Shown here in pieces: positions 34,201-48,200 of a stretch of 64,000 bases of DNA. Below the pieces are notes generated by a model. That model was not told where the DNA came from, did no database searches, and was given only the letters and a program-made list of their open reading frames with translations. This DNA is from Corylus avellana. Lineage: Eukaryota; Streptophyta; Magnoliopsida; Fagales; Betulaceae. Location: positions 8,171,410 through 8,235,409 of the forward strand of contig NC_081549.1 in NCBI RefSeq assembly GCF_901000735.1, given 5' to 3'. The translations under genes and the position numbers were made by a program. Every line of letters begins with the position of its first letter. The stretch's first letter is position 1.

Positions 34201-37200
34201 TCTTTATCCCCTGGAGTTTCGGATCCTAGAGTTTGTAACATTACGGTGTCATATTGGAAAGATGAGGAGTAGCTTACATAGAGTGGGTGATTTATAAAGA
34301 TAGTAATGAGTGTTAAATCCCACATTGCCTCGTTATTAGGAGAAATTGAGCTTTATAAAGAATTTTTGAGAAGTTCAAAATTGACTAGTCATTTTGAGGT
34401 GATAGCGTAGATGTAGCTAGCGCTTTTCACTAGGTTGTTTTAGGGAATGGCTAGAGATGTAGAAAGGCATGTGCAAGGTTTCCATGTGTGTCAAAAGGGG
34501 AAGGGAACAACTATTAATTCAGGCCTGTATCTGCCTCTACCTGTACCAAACAGACCTTGGATGTGCATTAGCATGGATTTTGTGCTTGATCTTCCACCTA
34601 CCCAAAGGAAGAATGATTCAATCTTGTTGGAAGACCATGGATGCTTCAAACGTTGCAAATATTTTCGTTAAAGAGGTCTACAAGTTACATGGGGTACCTA
34701 CTTCTATTGTGTCCAATAAAGATGCCAAGTTCCTTGCTCACTTTTGGAGAACTCTATGGAGGAAAGTGGGGACTGAATTGAGTTTTAGTACTTCTTTTCA
34801 TCCTCAAACTGATGGTCAAACTGAAGTAGTCAACTGAAGCCTTGGAAATTTGTTGGGATGTCTAGCTGGTGAGAATCCTAGAAGCTAGGAAATTATTCTT
34901 CCCTTGGTTGAGTTTGCCCATAACTCTTCTCTCAATCGGACTATCAATACTTCTTTTGAAGTTGTATACAGTTCGAACCCTTCAAGGGTCATAGATTTGA
35001 CACCTTTGCCACTTTCTAAGAAGAGAAACACAAGGCTGTGGAGATGGCAGATTTTATGAAGAATGTTCATGCTCAAATGAAGTCTAAGATTGAAGAATCC
35101 AATGCAAAATATAAGCTAGCAGTTAATGTTCATTCAAAGAAGCTTCTTTTCAAAGAAGGAAACCTTGTGTGGGTGGTTTTGAGTAAAGAAAGACAACCTG
35201 CTGGATCTTATACAAATCTGAATGATAGAAAAAGTAGGTTCTTGCAAGGTCTCAATGATAATGCTTATCAAGTGCAGCTTCCACCCCACTTCAACATTTC
35301 TAATGTCTCCAATGTGAAGCTTTTATTGCCTTACTATGTGGCTGAAGAAGATACTTCTGCTACTGTTCCTAGTTGAGGACAAGTATTCTTTTAGAGGGGA
35401 AGTCTAATGCAGAGCATTTTCTATAATTTTCTGTAATGTTTTGAGTGTGCTGTCATTTTACTTGAGTAACCAAGATGTAAGGGTAGCATAGCCTATATTA
35501 TCTGTTAGAGATAAATAACAGACTACCTGCCTTTTGTAATCAGTTTTTGACAATTGTAAAAGAATTTTTAATACCAATAACAGAGCCTAGATTCGGCTCT
35601 CTGTTTCCCAGATCAGCTGTTCTTCTTTAAACCCTACATCTCTCTTTTCTTCTTAAATCAGAAGCTTGAAGCATCACCTCACTGCACAATTTATCTTTCA
35701 ATCTGAGATATATTTGATGATTTCCTTTAAATAAGATAGAAAATTCTTGATCATAGAATGTACGTTTGACACTAAGTGTTGTTTGGAAGATTGCTTGCCT
35801 AGTTTTCACTTCAGAGGTCATTTACTTGTAGTGCATTAAAGAAGATTATATCAATTGAAATTTACTGTGGCTCTATTTGTGTTTTGAACATCCTACAGGG
35901 GATGTCCATCACAGCAGCTGCTGGTCAAAATAAGAGAGATTTAAATACTTGCCTTAATGCTATTTTCACTTGGTCATAGATAATCTATTTGTGTTTCATA
36001 AATGAACTAAAGAGTGGCACTTGTTTCCATGGAACCAAAGTCATGACCGGTTTTAAATCAAAAGGTGCCAAATGTTCTTTTTGCAGTATTGATTTGTTGG
36101 TTACTTGTCTTGAGAGTATTATAACAGTAGGCATCTCTATCCAATGCTCAATTGCATTTTGTGCTCCCTTTGTGCTATTATGAATCACCTTTTTAATTTT
36201 CACTCCCTTCTTCAATTTCTCTCTCTGGTTCTTGATAAGCTTTCCTTTTTCACTTCTACAGGAGAAAAGGCGGGATACGTGGTGCCCAGGAAATCTTTCG
36301 CGAGAGGTTCTTAGGGAGGTGAACTCTTTTTTTTTTTTTTTTTCATTCGTGAAACTGTAAATTACTTTCCTTTTTCTTTAATAAATTTATCATATGTTTA
36401 ATACTGTACATAGTATATATTTCTGCATGTGCATTTATAACAACAAAAATGAATTTTGTGTCGAAGATATGTGGCTGAGGTGATTTAGATTTGATTTCCT
36501 TTACACACATTTTCTCATTTATTGTAATTCCATATTAGGGTGTGTTGCTTCTCTATTTAAGTCGGTGTAGATGTATCATTGTATCATCGGGAAATAATAA
36601 GAATTATTCCTGATCTTTCAACTTTTTGTGGTGCCTATCATATTATTGTTGTTATTTCCCATGTGTAAGTAGACTTTGTTAAGCACTAACGAGATTTTGA
36701 TGCACAAATGCAAATTACTTTGGGCAGTATAAGGAGTGACTTTGATAGGTTACAATGTTAAACTCTTCATGTGCATTGGGAGTATATATCACGGGATCAT
36801 TGATTTTTATTTTTGGTTGACATGTGTGGATGTATGTGTAACATGTACAGAGTTGATATGATCATGCAAGAGCAATTTTGTGCCATTTAGGGAGTGCCTT
36901 GATAGGTTATATTATGAATTCTTCCGCTAACTTCAGTGTGTATTGGAATCAATAATGGCACCATCAATTCTGTGTTCCTTTTTTCCCCTCTGTCTCTCCG
37001 TGTGTGTACACAAGACAAAGTTGATATGACATTGTAAGAACTACTTGGATTATGTAGAGAGTGCCTTGATAGGTTATTATGTGAAATTCATAAGGTGATT
37101 TGAGCGGATAGGAGTCTAATGATGGCAACAGTGGATCCCTTTCTTTTATTACTGTTTTTATTATTATTGTATTTTTTTTTTGTTGACGAAAGACTTTTGT

Positions 37201-39200
37201 GAGTGGGACTGCAGTTTAGTGGTTGATAAATTGCTTTCTTCTAGTCATCTATCACTTGACTTCTAGGGTTTCCATGTTGATAATCTTGGTTTTTAGCATC
37301 TCTCTTTTGAATTCAAGACAATTGTTGATTTCCTTATAACGGAAGATTTTCACAAATACGACTGAAGTGTCTTCCCTTGTCTGTCTGTGAGTAGTGTCTT
37401 ATAATTCTGTCAGTGTAATTGATCACTGATTCCAGTCCATCCAATTCCAACCATTGCTAGCTGATCTCTGTTTACTTGATCATTAACAGAAAGGAACATT
37501 TTGAGTGTACTGGTTCAAGCTGACGGCATTCTAAGCATGGTGAGGGAAAAGATGGGATTTGCCAAAGAAAAAAAAAGGGAAAAATTTAGAACTTCAATTT
37601 GACAAATTTAAGTTTTTGGACTATGTTCTATGTCACATGAACATGGTAGTCAACAAAAAAGGTTTCATGAACTGGGTATGGACGTCATGGGTGGGTTTCT
37701 ATTCAAGTGTTGGATTAATTTCCACCATTTTAGAGCATCAGACAGCAATACTTTTACCCATGTCATATATTGTAGTCATTAGCGTAGCTGGGTTAAGGGC
37801 TTGGGTAAACAGATTCTACGTGTCATACATAGCTCAGGCTACATGTTATAAAGAATACTGACGACTCTGGAAATATGCTTTGTTGACCTATTCCTTGCCA
37901 TGTACTCTAAAAACTCTGGCTGTTCAGTTCAATATGTCAAAAAATGGACTACTTAGCTAATACTTATCTCTTCTGCAATTTAGGCATCTTTCACTGTCCA
38001 ATCAACAGCTTCTGGTGTAAAACCTAAGAGACCCAAGCGTGATATGGGACCACTTCTTCCTTTTGAAGAACTGGTGAATGAAATTGAAGTTGCTTTGGAT
38101 GACTCTTGCAAACAAGATGAAGATGGTAAACAAGATGAAGATGGTATAAGTAATGCACTGGAAGACTGCTCTCTTCCGGAGCCATGTGCTTTACTACATG
38201 TAACAAATAGGCGAAAAATGCCACTCAGGAACAAAAGTTTACCCATGGTTTGCCACACACCGTTTCCTCTCCGTTTTCTTATACCTGGTTTTGGGACCTA
38301 ATTTCTGCACTTCTGGCAGGCGGACAATGAGTTAGAGGAAATGCAAGTGGAATATGAAGATTTATTTTTAAAATTTGAGACTCAGGTTATTATTATTATT
38401 ATTTTTTTTAATTTTTTTTTTCTAATTTATGAATCATAATTTTCTGAAAAGCAACAAAATGTGGCCACAAATACGTATACACTGGAATTGATACTTTTGT
38501 TCTTTTTAAGGCATTAGCAAATTGTGGTTCCTCTGTTTATTAATATTATGTTTTGTTTTTAAATTTTTGGTGCAGAGAACTATGGATGAGATACAAATTG
38601 ATTTTTTAACCAGAAAGCTTATTAGGGCTAATTTTTGTTGGGTTGAAAAATCAAATGACTATTCCATGTATCATATCAATAAAGATTCTGTTACTGGGGA
38701 CAAAAATGTTAGTATAAGGGAGTCGGAGGCTATTCTTGTGATCAAGCGGCTTCAAGAGCAGGTTTATGTCAATTTTTATTTTTTGCTTACCCTATAGGTT
38801 TCTTATTTAATTTAATTTTCGAAACTGTCTATATCATAGATTAAGATGTTGGAAACGGAGAGGTCTTCGAGCCAGCAAAATTTGGATAGTATTGTTGAGA
38901 TGGCGACAGAACAGAACATATGCGCTAGGGAAAAGTGTGAACAGGTAATCATTGTCTAAATCATGCATGACCTTGTTGTGTGATTTAAGAGTGAATACAT
39001 GTATTAAAAATTTGATTGAAGTCATCTAGAAATTTGAAGCTTGAGTCTGTTATAGTGATAAACTTCACTGGATAATGAAAAAGTAAGTGTACTCCATATG
39101 AATTGTAATGAATACCTTCAACCCCATATGAGTTCTCAATTATGCTCGTCATGTTAATTTTCCAAATGCTAAAGTCAATGCACAAGGCAAGCAATTATCC

Positions 39201-39239
<39 letters not shown>

Positions 39240-42200
39240 CATTTTATAAGTAATTCAATCTTGTTAGAAAATCACAAAGAGGTGCAACCCTAGTACACAT
39301 GAGGTGTTGCTATCCATGTGTATAAAGCGTTGAACATAATCATTTTCAGCTCTACCACCAAAGTTTCTATGTCTTCAAAATTTCTTACATTTCCCTCTCT
39401 TCAAAGACATCACATTAAAACAATGGAGATGTGGTGGAGGCCTTGGTCTTGAGGTATTATCTCTTCAAGGTCCAAGGTCCAAGGACCAAGGTTCCACATT
39501 TCATGGGTGCAAACAATCCTTTAGGGCCACACTCCCTGGTGAAAAGCCAGCGATTTAACCAGTTCTGTGTAGGAAAACTTTTGAGGGTGCGGTGCACGGG
39601 ACCGGGCTTTACTTTGCAGGGGTGGGTCCGAAGGGCCCTGCCTTGTAGAGGTTCCCCTACATCAAAAAAAAAAAACAAAAAAAAAACAACAAAGATAATC
39701 TCCAAACATATTCTATCCACGTCTCCTTGCCTTACTTTGAGAGGATACATGTCAAAGAAAGAGAAGATCACATCCACCTCCCAATCTTGCATGGGTTTAG
39801 TAAAAATTATTTTCTGTTGAATATTTTCATCTCGAAATTGCATATAATTTGCCACCCAGGCATCATTCAAAAAACTGAACAAGTCTAGGTAAGATATCTT
39901 TAATAGTTGATCTCCACATCACACATCATGCCAAAAATTGACTTTTGACCCATCACCCAATCGTTGGTACCTGCCTTTATTCACCAGAGAACTCTCATCT
40001 TAACTTTTTATTTTGCTCTATTGGATTGTCAACAGCCTTATAACCAAACATCCTTGTTTCTTTGAGTAGATCAAGATCATATTTGCATTGGGAGAGGAAG
40101 ATACCATGTCTCAATCTTACGACTTCAATACACTAAAAGTATTTCAAATTGCCTAAGTCTTTTATCTCAAATTCACTAGTCTATTTTTTGTCAACCTTTA
40201 TATTTCCTTATTATCAGCACCAGGCAACTCGATTCAACCTATCGTTTTTCATTTAACCCTAAACGACCTGTCATTTTTTCACTTCTAGAACTACCGTTGT
40301 AGCTGTTAGAGAACACGCCATTGCCACTAAAACTTTTTTATGAAAGATAAGAAGGAAGAATTCTTATTTTTTCTTGACGATTCAATGATACATCTACACT
40401 TGTTTATATATAGAAGCAACACAAACCAATGTGGAATTACAATAAATGAGAAAATGTATGGAAGGAAATCAAATCCTATAATAAAATCAAACCATATCAG
40501 ACGCATATCTTCAACACCTTCTTGGGCACTACCTAGATAATATTAAAGTCTAAAGAGAGGAAAGAACAAGCGACACTGATCCACCACTATTACAAATTGG
40601 AGGATGGTTCGCTGTCCCACCACTATTCTTTTGCATGCCACCAGTCTAATACTTCCTTTTTCCACTCTGTAAGATTGTGCAGTGTTAGAATTTTACCCAA
40701 CTTGTTGGCCAATTAAAGGAAGCCACTCTAGGTTGGAATTTCGCCTACCAAATTCTTCTCAAAGGGAAAGAAGAATCTGCTCTTTCTTAGACTCTATTAA
40801 GTTCTTACCTCAACATCCTTGTCCCTATATGGAAATCATAACATCCTATCCTCTCCAAACCCTCAAAAATTATTAACACATGGTAAATCAAGAAAGGATA
40901 CCAAGCTTCCAACTCCGAGTCTTGCACCACCCTAAGAAGTGGTGAAAATAATACACAATAGTTTTTGGATTTACTGTAGATTTGTTTGTCTGCGAAGTAG
41001 TAAATTAAGTGTCTGTAGTATATCCATATAATTCTGGAGCTAAATATGGATAAGTAGTTTCTTTGTTTTGTGTGTGTGTGCCTCTATCTGTCTCTCTGTC
41101 TGTGTTTGTGTCTGTGTCTATGTGATTCTCTCACTTTGTTGTTTTAGGCGTTTTAGGTTTTGTTCTTTCTGTCTTAAGCCACATTTGGATTTTTTATTGG
41201 TGAACACTGTTTACTTTTCTTAGCTCAATGACGAGCTTCTACATGCACGGGAAGAGGCTAGGATGGCTCATGAGCAACTTGCTTTTGGTGAATCTGAGAG
41301 AATTGATGTATCTTCTGCTTCTCTGATCTCTTACATATTTTTGGTTTTTTGTTATGTTATTATTGCAAGTTGTATCTATCATATATGCAGATTTCTTATG
41401 AGAATGGTCTTTATTACCTTCATTTAGGATGGGAATTCCGATTTTGTTATTAAGCTTTCAGTGGAAGTCCAAGAATTGATGTCAGAAGTCAAAAACTCGA
41501 AAGAAGTAGTTGAGATTGCCTCATCACTTACGGATGAGGTTTCCAAGAGTTTTTCTGACCTTATTGATGTGTTCCTTGTGAGTACTCTTGAAATATATTG
41601 TGAGGACTATTTCTAAGTTCAACTAGCATTGCAAATTAATTATTTTCAATATTTTGTTTGCTGTTATCATTCATTTTCCTTTTGATGCAGGATTTCAAGA
41701 CTTTGATCCACCAGAATTCTCTACAACAAAATTCAATTATTGGTAACCATGAGAAGTTAACTTGTCACTTGAGCCAAAGAGTTTTTGGCCTTGAGAATGA
41801 GAAGGTGCGGTCTTTTGTATACTTTTGGTACATGGGAAATTAGAGAACCATGGTCGTGAGCGTGTGAGGACGTGGTTAGTTGAGGCAGCGTGTGTGTGGG
41901 TGAGCAAGTGTTTGAAACAATAAGGCCCAATTTGGTTTGCGGAATAGACCTTTAGATTGGACTAGCTAATCCTAGGTATAGCTATTTCTTTGTTTGATAA
42001 TACTCTATTCCTAAGAATAGTCTATTCTCATGGGACTACTAATACCATACACATAGGGTTAGCTAAGCCACTAAAAAATGAGTGGCTTAGCTAATTTCCT
42101 ATGGGATTAAAAAAAAACCCCACCCTGTCACAGCCACGCCGTCTCTCAAACTGCAACTCTCTCTCCTCTCTTCGATCTCTCTTCTTTGTTTCTTCTCTAT

Positions 42201-45200
42201 TTTGTTCTCTATCTCTCTGTTTCTCTTTTCTCCGTTTCTCTACAAAGCAACGATTTTTCACGCCTCTCTCTCTTTCTCTTTCTCTATCTCTTTGTTTCTT
42301 CGTTTCTCTACAAAGAATTCTTTTTTTCATCCCCCCCCTCTCTCTCTCTCTGTTTCTCTATCTCTCTCTCCATTTCTNNNNNNNNNNNNNNNNNNNNNNN
42401 NNNNNNNNNNNNNNNNNNNNNNNNNNNNNNNNNNNNNNNNNNNNNNNNNNNNNNNNNNNNNNNNNNNNNNNNNNNNNNNNNNNNNNNNNNNNNNNNNNNN
42501 NNNNNNNNNNNNNNNNNNNNNNNNNNNNTTTTTTTTTTTTTTTTTTTTTTTGTTCCTTTATTTTTTTATTTATTTTTTTATTTTGTATTTATTTTTTTAT
42601 GGCATCCTCTGATTATCACATACCAGTTTTTTTGGTATGTATATATATTGTAAACAAAATTCATAACAATTGTTGTTGTATATATATTGTTAGAAGCAAA
42701 AAAAACCCATGAATGAAATTTGACTCCTGTGGGTGTTCTTTGTGTTCTTATACCTTATAATATAGATGTGTGTTGTTTGTTTACAGTTATGGCATGATTA
42801 AGTTTTTTTTTATTTTTTATTTTTTTATTTATTTATTTATTTTTTTTATGAATAAGCAACTTCATTAAAAGCACAAAACAAACATCAAAGTAACGCCAAA
42901 TACAAGCCCTGCCAACGGGCTAAAGCACAGCCTCACAGAGGCCTAACCAACCAGACTAAACCAGAAAAAAAACTACAGCAACATCAAACTGCAGCCAAAA
43001 AACCAACAAGAAACATCACCAGTAGGACAAACCTCCTAAAACCAGAGACAACCCTCACAGAGAACGATTAAGTTTAGCTACAAGGAACATGATAAAGTTC
43101 ATTTGGGGATGGTTAAGATGTTTGGTGATATATTTTTTTAATTAAGAACGATTGCTATACCATTTTAAAAACAAAAAAATTATAGTATAGTTGTTTATGT
43201 TTCAAAAAATAAAGAAAGAAAGACCTTAATAATATAAATTGTATTTGTATTATAAGGGTATTTTAGGAAATTTGATCACAATATGATTCTATTTACCAAC
43301 ATATTGCATTGTACCAAACGAAGGAATACATAATCAATGTTCTATTCTAGCGTTACAACCAAACAAAGGAATATGAATATCTAGTCTATTCTACACTCTT
43401 CTATTCCCAGTAGTAGCTAATCTTTTTTTAATGGACTAGACATTCCGTGAACCAAACGAGGCCTAAGTCATCAGTTTTATTCAATTTTGTTGTGTCGATG
43501 AAGATATGCTATTTGGGATTTTTCTATGTTGACACAAATTCATTCAAGATTTGATCTGAAGAGGGGAAAGGAGACATTTGTTTTGCCGAGAGTAGAGAAA
43601 CCTGTTGAGTAGTGACATTAGGCGAGCTGAGCATGATGTGGCTGAGGTCAACGGTGTAGGAGTTGGTTATGGGAGTGAAGTTGGGAGATTTTATAGGACT
43701 TTTAGGTTTGGGGATTTAGTGTATATAGCACAAAGGGGTGCAAATAGCGATGGTAGGATTCTAGAACTTTCAAAGTATGGTATAGGAGGGCAACGAAGTT
43801 TCATTGCTATTCTAGAAGGCTGAGATGGAAGAGGTGGGGTGACTATGCTGACAAGATGAGGAAGGTGGTCAAATTTCTCAACCTCATGTTATTGTTGGGA
43901 ACAAGCAAGAGAACTTATGGCGGCTTAACGTTGTTATTGAGGTTGGTGGAGAATGGTCGACGGTTGTATGTGGAGGTTCTAGTAGGGAAAGGGCATGAGC
44001 AGAAAATAGAAGATTTAGATAGGGAAAAATTAGGTAATACAGAGGTTCAAACATTGAAGAAAATGGATGGTTTTGGGAATAAGGATTTTTTGCTGTTACT
44101 CGAAAATCAAGCAGGTGGTGATTATGTGATTTTCCATTTGATGGTAAAGTAGGATCTCCTTGATTTAAGTTCAGTAACAAATATACTGGTGTCTCTTAAA
44201 AAAGAAGTGGAAAGATGCTTAGGCAGATTGGGAGTGGGCTAGTGGTTTGGGTGTTCGAAATATTATTCAGTTTAATCGAGTTCAATTGAGAAAATGGTTA
44301 TGGCATTATGCTACGAAGAGGGAGGATTTATGGAGATCTTGTTAAAGTATTGATTAACTGATTAAATTTATCTCTTCCTATCAGCTTAAGCTTTTGGAAT
44401 AAGTGGTAATTTAACATGGTATCAGAATCAGAGGTCTTGAGTTCAAAACCTTGACTCTTTCATTTACTACAATTAAATATTTCACATGTTGGGTCTCACG
44501 ACTCTCACCTATTAAAAGGGAGTTTGAGCCTACACGTAAGTGAGAGTGTTAAAATATTGATTAAATTTATTTCTTCCTATCAACTTACACTTTGGGATAA
44601 GTGATAATTTAACAGATTGGTGGTGGAGTCTAAATATGATAGTTTTATGGGAGGTTGGTTTTCTAAGGAGGTAACATGACCATTTGGTGTGGGAGTGTGG
44701 AAATATATATAGAAGGGGTGGGAAACCTTTTCAAAATTTGTTAGATACGAGGTGAGTGATGGCTTAAAGGTCAGGTTTTGGCATGATGTGTGGTGTGGAG
44801 AACAACTATTGAAGATATCTTTTCTGAGCTTGTATAGTATTGCATGTTGTAAGGATGCATGGGTGGCTAATTATATGCTGTTTGGAAATGGGAGTATTCA
44901 ATGGAATATTGTTTTTACCATACTCGTACATGATAGGGAGGCGGATTTGGTCTTCTCTTTTTTGGAGAAGTATACTCTCTTAGTGTAAGGCAAGGAGATG
45001 TGGATAGAATATGTTGGATCCCTTCCAAAGGGAGCAAGTTTGAAGTGAAGTCATATTATCAGGTGTTTATTATACCTAGGTTCCTCTTTTCCACAGAAGA
45101 GTATTTGGAGCGTTAATGCCCCTTCGAGAGTAGCGTTCTTAGTGTGGATGACGATATTAGAGAAAATATTGACTTTGGATAACCTGAGGAAGAGGAACGT

Positions 45201-48200
45201 CATTGTGGTGGATTGGTGTTGTATGTGCAAGAATAGTGAGGAGTCCATTGATCAACTTCTTCTTCATAGTGAAGTAGCAAGAGACTTTTGGAGTTCACTT
45301 TTCAATCTGTTTGGTGTTTGGGTTATGCCTAGAAGGGTGAGAGAGTTGTTGGTGAGTTGGAGAGGTCAGGTTAGATTTCGACACATTTTGGAAGTTTGGA
45401 GGGCTCCTTATATTTAATGTGATGTATTTGGAGAGAACAAAATGCAAGGAACTTTGAAGATTGAGGGATTTCAATGGTAGAGCTGAAAAAAGATCATGCT
45501 CAATTCCTTTTTCACATGGGTAGTAGCACATAATAGTTTGCTTTTTTAAGTTTTCCTAAGTTTTTGGATGTTTATTTTTCTTCCTCCTTAAATGGAGTTC
45601 TCTTGTATATTTCCTGTGTACTGGGCGTTGATAATGAGATTGAATTATTTATCAAAAAGAGAATATGACACTTCTAACATTATCCTGAAGAGTTTTCTGT
45701 ACACTAATATTTGGATTTCGTCTTCTCATGTACAATCAATCGGTTGATTTCCAGAAACAGATAGAAAAACTAATACTAGATGCTCAACATTCTGAAGAGT
45801 CCTTAAAAGTAAGTTTTTATTGGTTTTATTCCGTGTTTTGTTTCAAGATGCGTTATAGTTATTGCTAAGTGACATTATCTTGCAGGAACTTTTGGAACAA
45901 CGGGATTTGGAAAAGGCAGAATTTCTTTCTCAAATTCAAACTCTTGAAAAAGAAATATCAAGTTTATCATCTTATTCCTTGGCCAAGGAAAAGGAAAATT
46001 TGAGAAAAGATCTCGAGAAAACAAAAGCAAAGCTGAAAGAAACTGAGTTCAAGCTTAGGAATGCAGTCCAGGAGAAAACCAAACTTGAGGTCTCATAATA
46101 TATTCCTTGATTTATTTTTGGTTAACAAACTTTTAATCTGTCATCTTTCACTAGCTTTTCTGTGCAATATAGGGTGAGAAAGCATCTGCTGAACGAGAGA
46201 TAAAACGGTTGCTTGGTCAGAACTCTCTTCTTGAGCGTGATATTAACAAACGTGAATCAATTGTGGGTAGAAGGCGTGATTCGGTTTCTGACAGGAACTC
46301 AAAGGTGTTTGATCCAAAAAGGGCAAAGGGTTTGGCTGTTCCTTTTGAACACACATTGCAGGTGATGAAAGTGGGACTTGATATCGTGTGTTGAACATGT
46401 GAATTGATAGTTGAATTGACTTTAAGTGTTAATGCTGAAGAAGGATTATCCAACTTACTCGTCATTTAGTTGTTGCAAGAATAAACAGGTTTTTTTTGTC
46501 TTGTTTCAATTTATGATATCATAGGGTCTTACGTAATTCTACCAAGCACTAATTTTGTTGGGTTAGCTTTATTTTTTCTTTTGTGAAAAAAAAAAAAAAT
46601 TACTGGAAAGAGGAGAGTCCTTTCCTTCATAGGATTATTCAAAAGACTACAATCTACTATTCAAAAGATCTAGATATTCTTTAAAAAAAAAAAGGAAAGA
46701 GACTGACAAAAGCAAGCATCCACTAATAGAATTGGTGTGTTATTTGAGATGTGTTAGTTGATATGAGCTTAATGTAGGGATGCAAAATCATTTTAAAGAA
46801 TATTATATATAAAAATGATATGGCAACTTCATCGTGCACTTTGCACACATGACATCTAGGTTTTTCCTTTCTTTTTCTGGACAAGAGAGTCTCCAAATTA
46901 GTTCACATGAAAATTTTGCATGCATGTTTTGAGCTTTTTCCTTTCTTTAAAAGTAATGGCATATGGGTGTTATGATCTTATATCTACTCAGAACAGTTGT
47001 TTTTATGTTTGCACCTTTTGTTTCATTATCTGCTTTGTGGCTACGCCATGCTACACATTGTAAGTGCATTTAGTTAAATGTCTTTGATGGGTCTCCAATG
47101 TTTATAGAGTTTTCTCACCTAGGAAAATTTGTCTTTACCGTGCAGTTCCATTTTGTTGTTGGCTAGAGTGTACAACACTCCAATTCTTATACTACTCTAA
47201 TTGTTGTTTTGTCTTTATTTTTTTCTTTTTCTGGTGTTCAGGAAGAAAACAAACAACTGGAAGTTCTTGCATTTGAATATGAGACAGATATTGCTTCTTT
47301 GGAAGAGGAATTGGCTGCTTCATACAGGGAAAAAGAAGAGGTTATATCTAGAAATGAGGGTATGGCTTCAGAAATAGAAGCCCTGTCCGAACAGTTGAAC
47401 ATATCAAACAAGGAGCTGAATGTGTTGCAGGAAGAGATTTCAGCACTTGTAAGCTTCTGCATTTGTCTCTTTATATCTACCCGGTTTCATGATTCTTTGT
47501 TGCCATGTCGATTATGAAATAACTAAAATGCTTTTCTTTTTCCTCTCTCTGTCTCTCTCTCTCTAAAACCTCAAATTTGGAATCTTATTCTTCTCATTCT
47601 AGAGTCATTGTTTGGAAGAATCTAAATCCAACCAGCAAGAGATGGAAAACTCTATGAAAAAGTTGGTAGAAGAAAAGGAAGAGCTGGCAATGGTATTTCC
47701 TAAATTTAGGTTAAGAGTATGCCCTATATCTGCTATATAATTTTGTGTTTTGTTATTGTAAAGTTGGTCATCGGATTGTATCTTGGAGTTTGCAGCAACT
47801 GTCTGATTCCCTTTTGGAAATTGAGGAGGAAAGGGCAATATGGTCCGCAAAGGAGAAGGCTTCCATTGAAGTCATACAAGAGAATACTAAGCTATACAAT
47901 GTGGAGATCATGATGTTATCAGAAGGAATGACAGAGGTATGATACATATTCCACCTCTTAATAGATCTTGAAGAGCTTGCTGCATGGCTTTGAAATGTTA
48001 AGAAATTTTTGTTGTTGTTGTTGTCGCCGATCTTCTTGTTATTATTATTATATAATTAGTATAATGATTCATGATTTTGTGGTACTATATGAAACTTTTA
48101 GAAATAGTGTCCTAATATATATATTAATTTATTCTTGTTTTACTTTTAAAAAAAAATGAAACTTTTAGGGTTGGGCATCGACCTGATCAGGATCGAAATG

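Larger units (their letters stand above)
41924..43463. mobile_element. PIF/Harbinger-type non-autonomous element (1540 bp with gap)
   Basis: The ends are GGCCCAATTTGGTTTGCGGAAT and, on the other strand, GGCCTCGTTTGGTTCACGGAAT. A 3-bp TAA duplication flanks it (41921-41923, 43464-43466), as in PIF/Harbinger. The subterminal parts share CTATTC-type motifs. There is no transposase. Inside are a CT-rich tract, a 151-N gap (42378-42528) and a nested LINE tail. Confidence 0.8.

Noticed and set aside
37559..37861. 100-aa ORF in intron 14
   Set aside because: Starts in a lysine-rich A run and has no recognised motif; likely chance.
42101..42712. Long Ser/Phe/Leu ORFs
   Set aside because: Low-complexity CT repeat read through an N-gap.
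44417..44450. tRNA-like sequence (TGGTATCAGA...GAGTTCAAAACC)
   Set aside because: It is the PBS and interior of a TRIM; no cloverleaf can be built.
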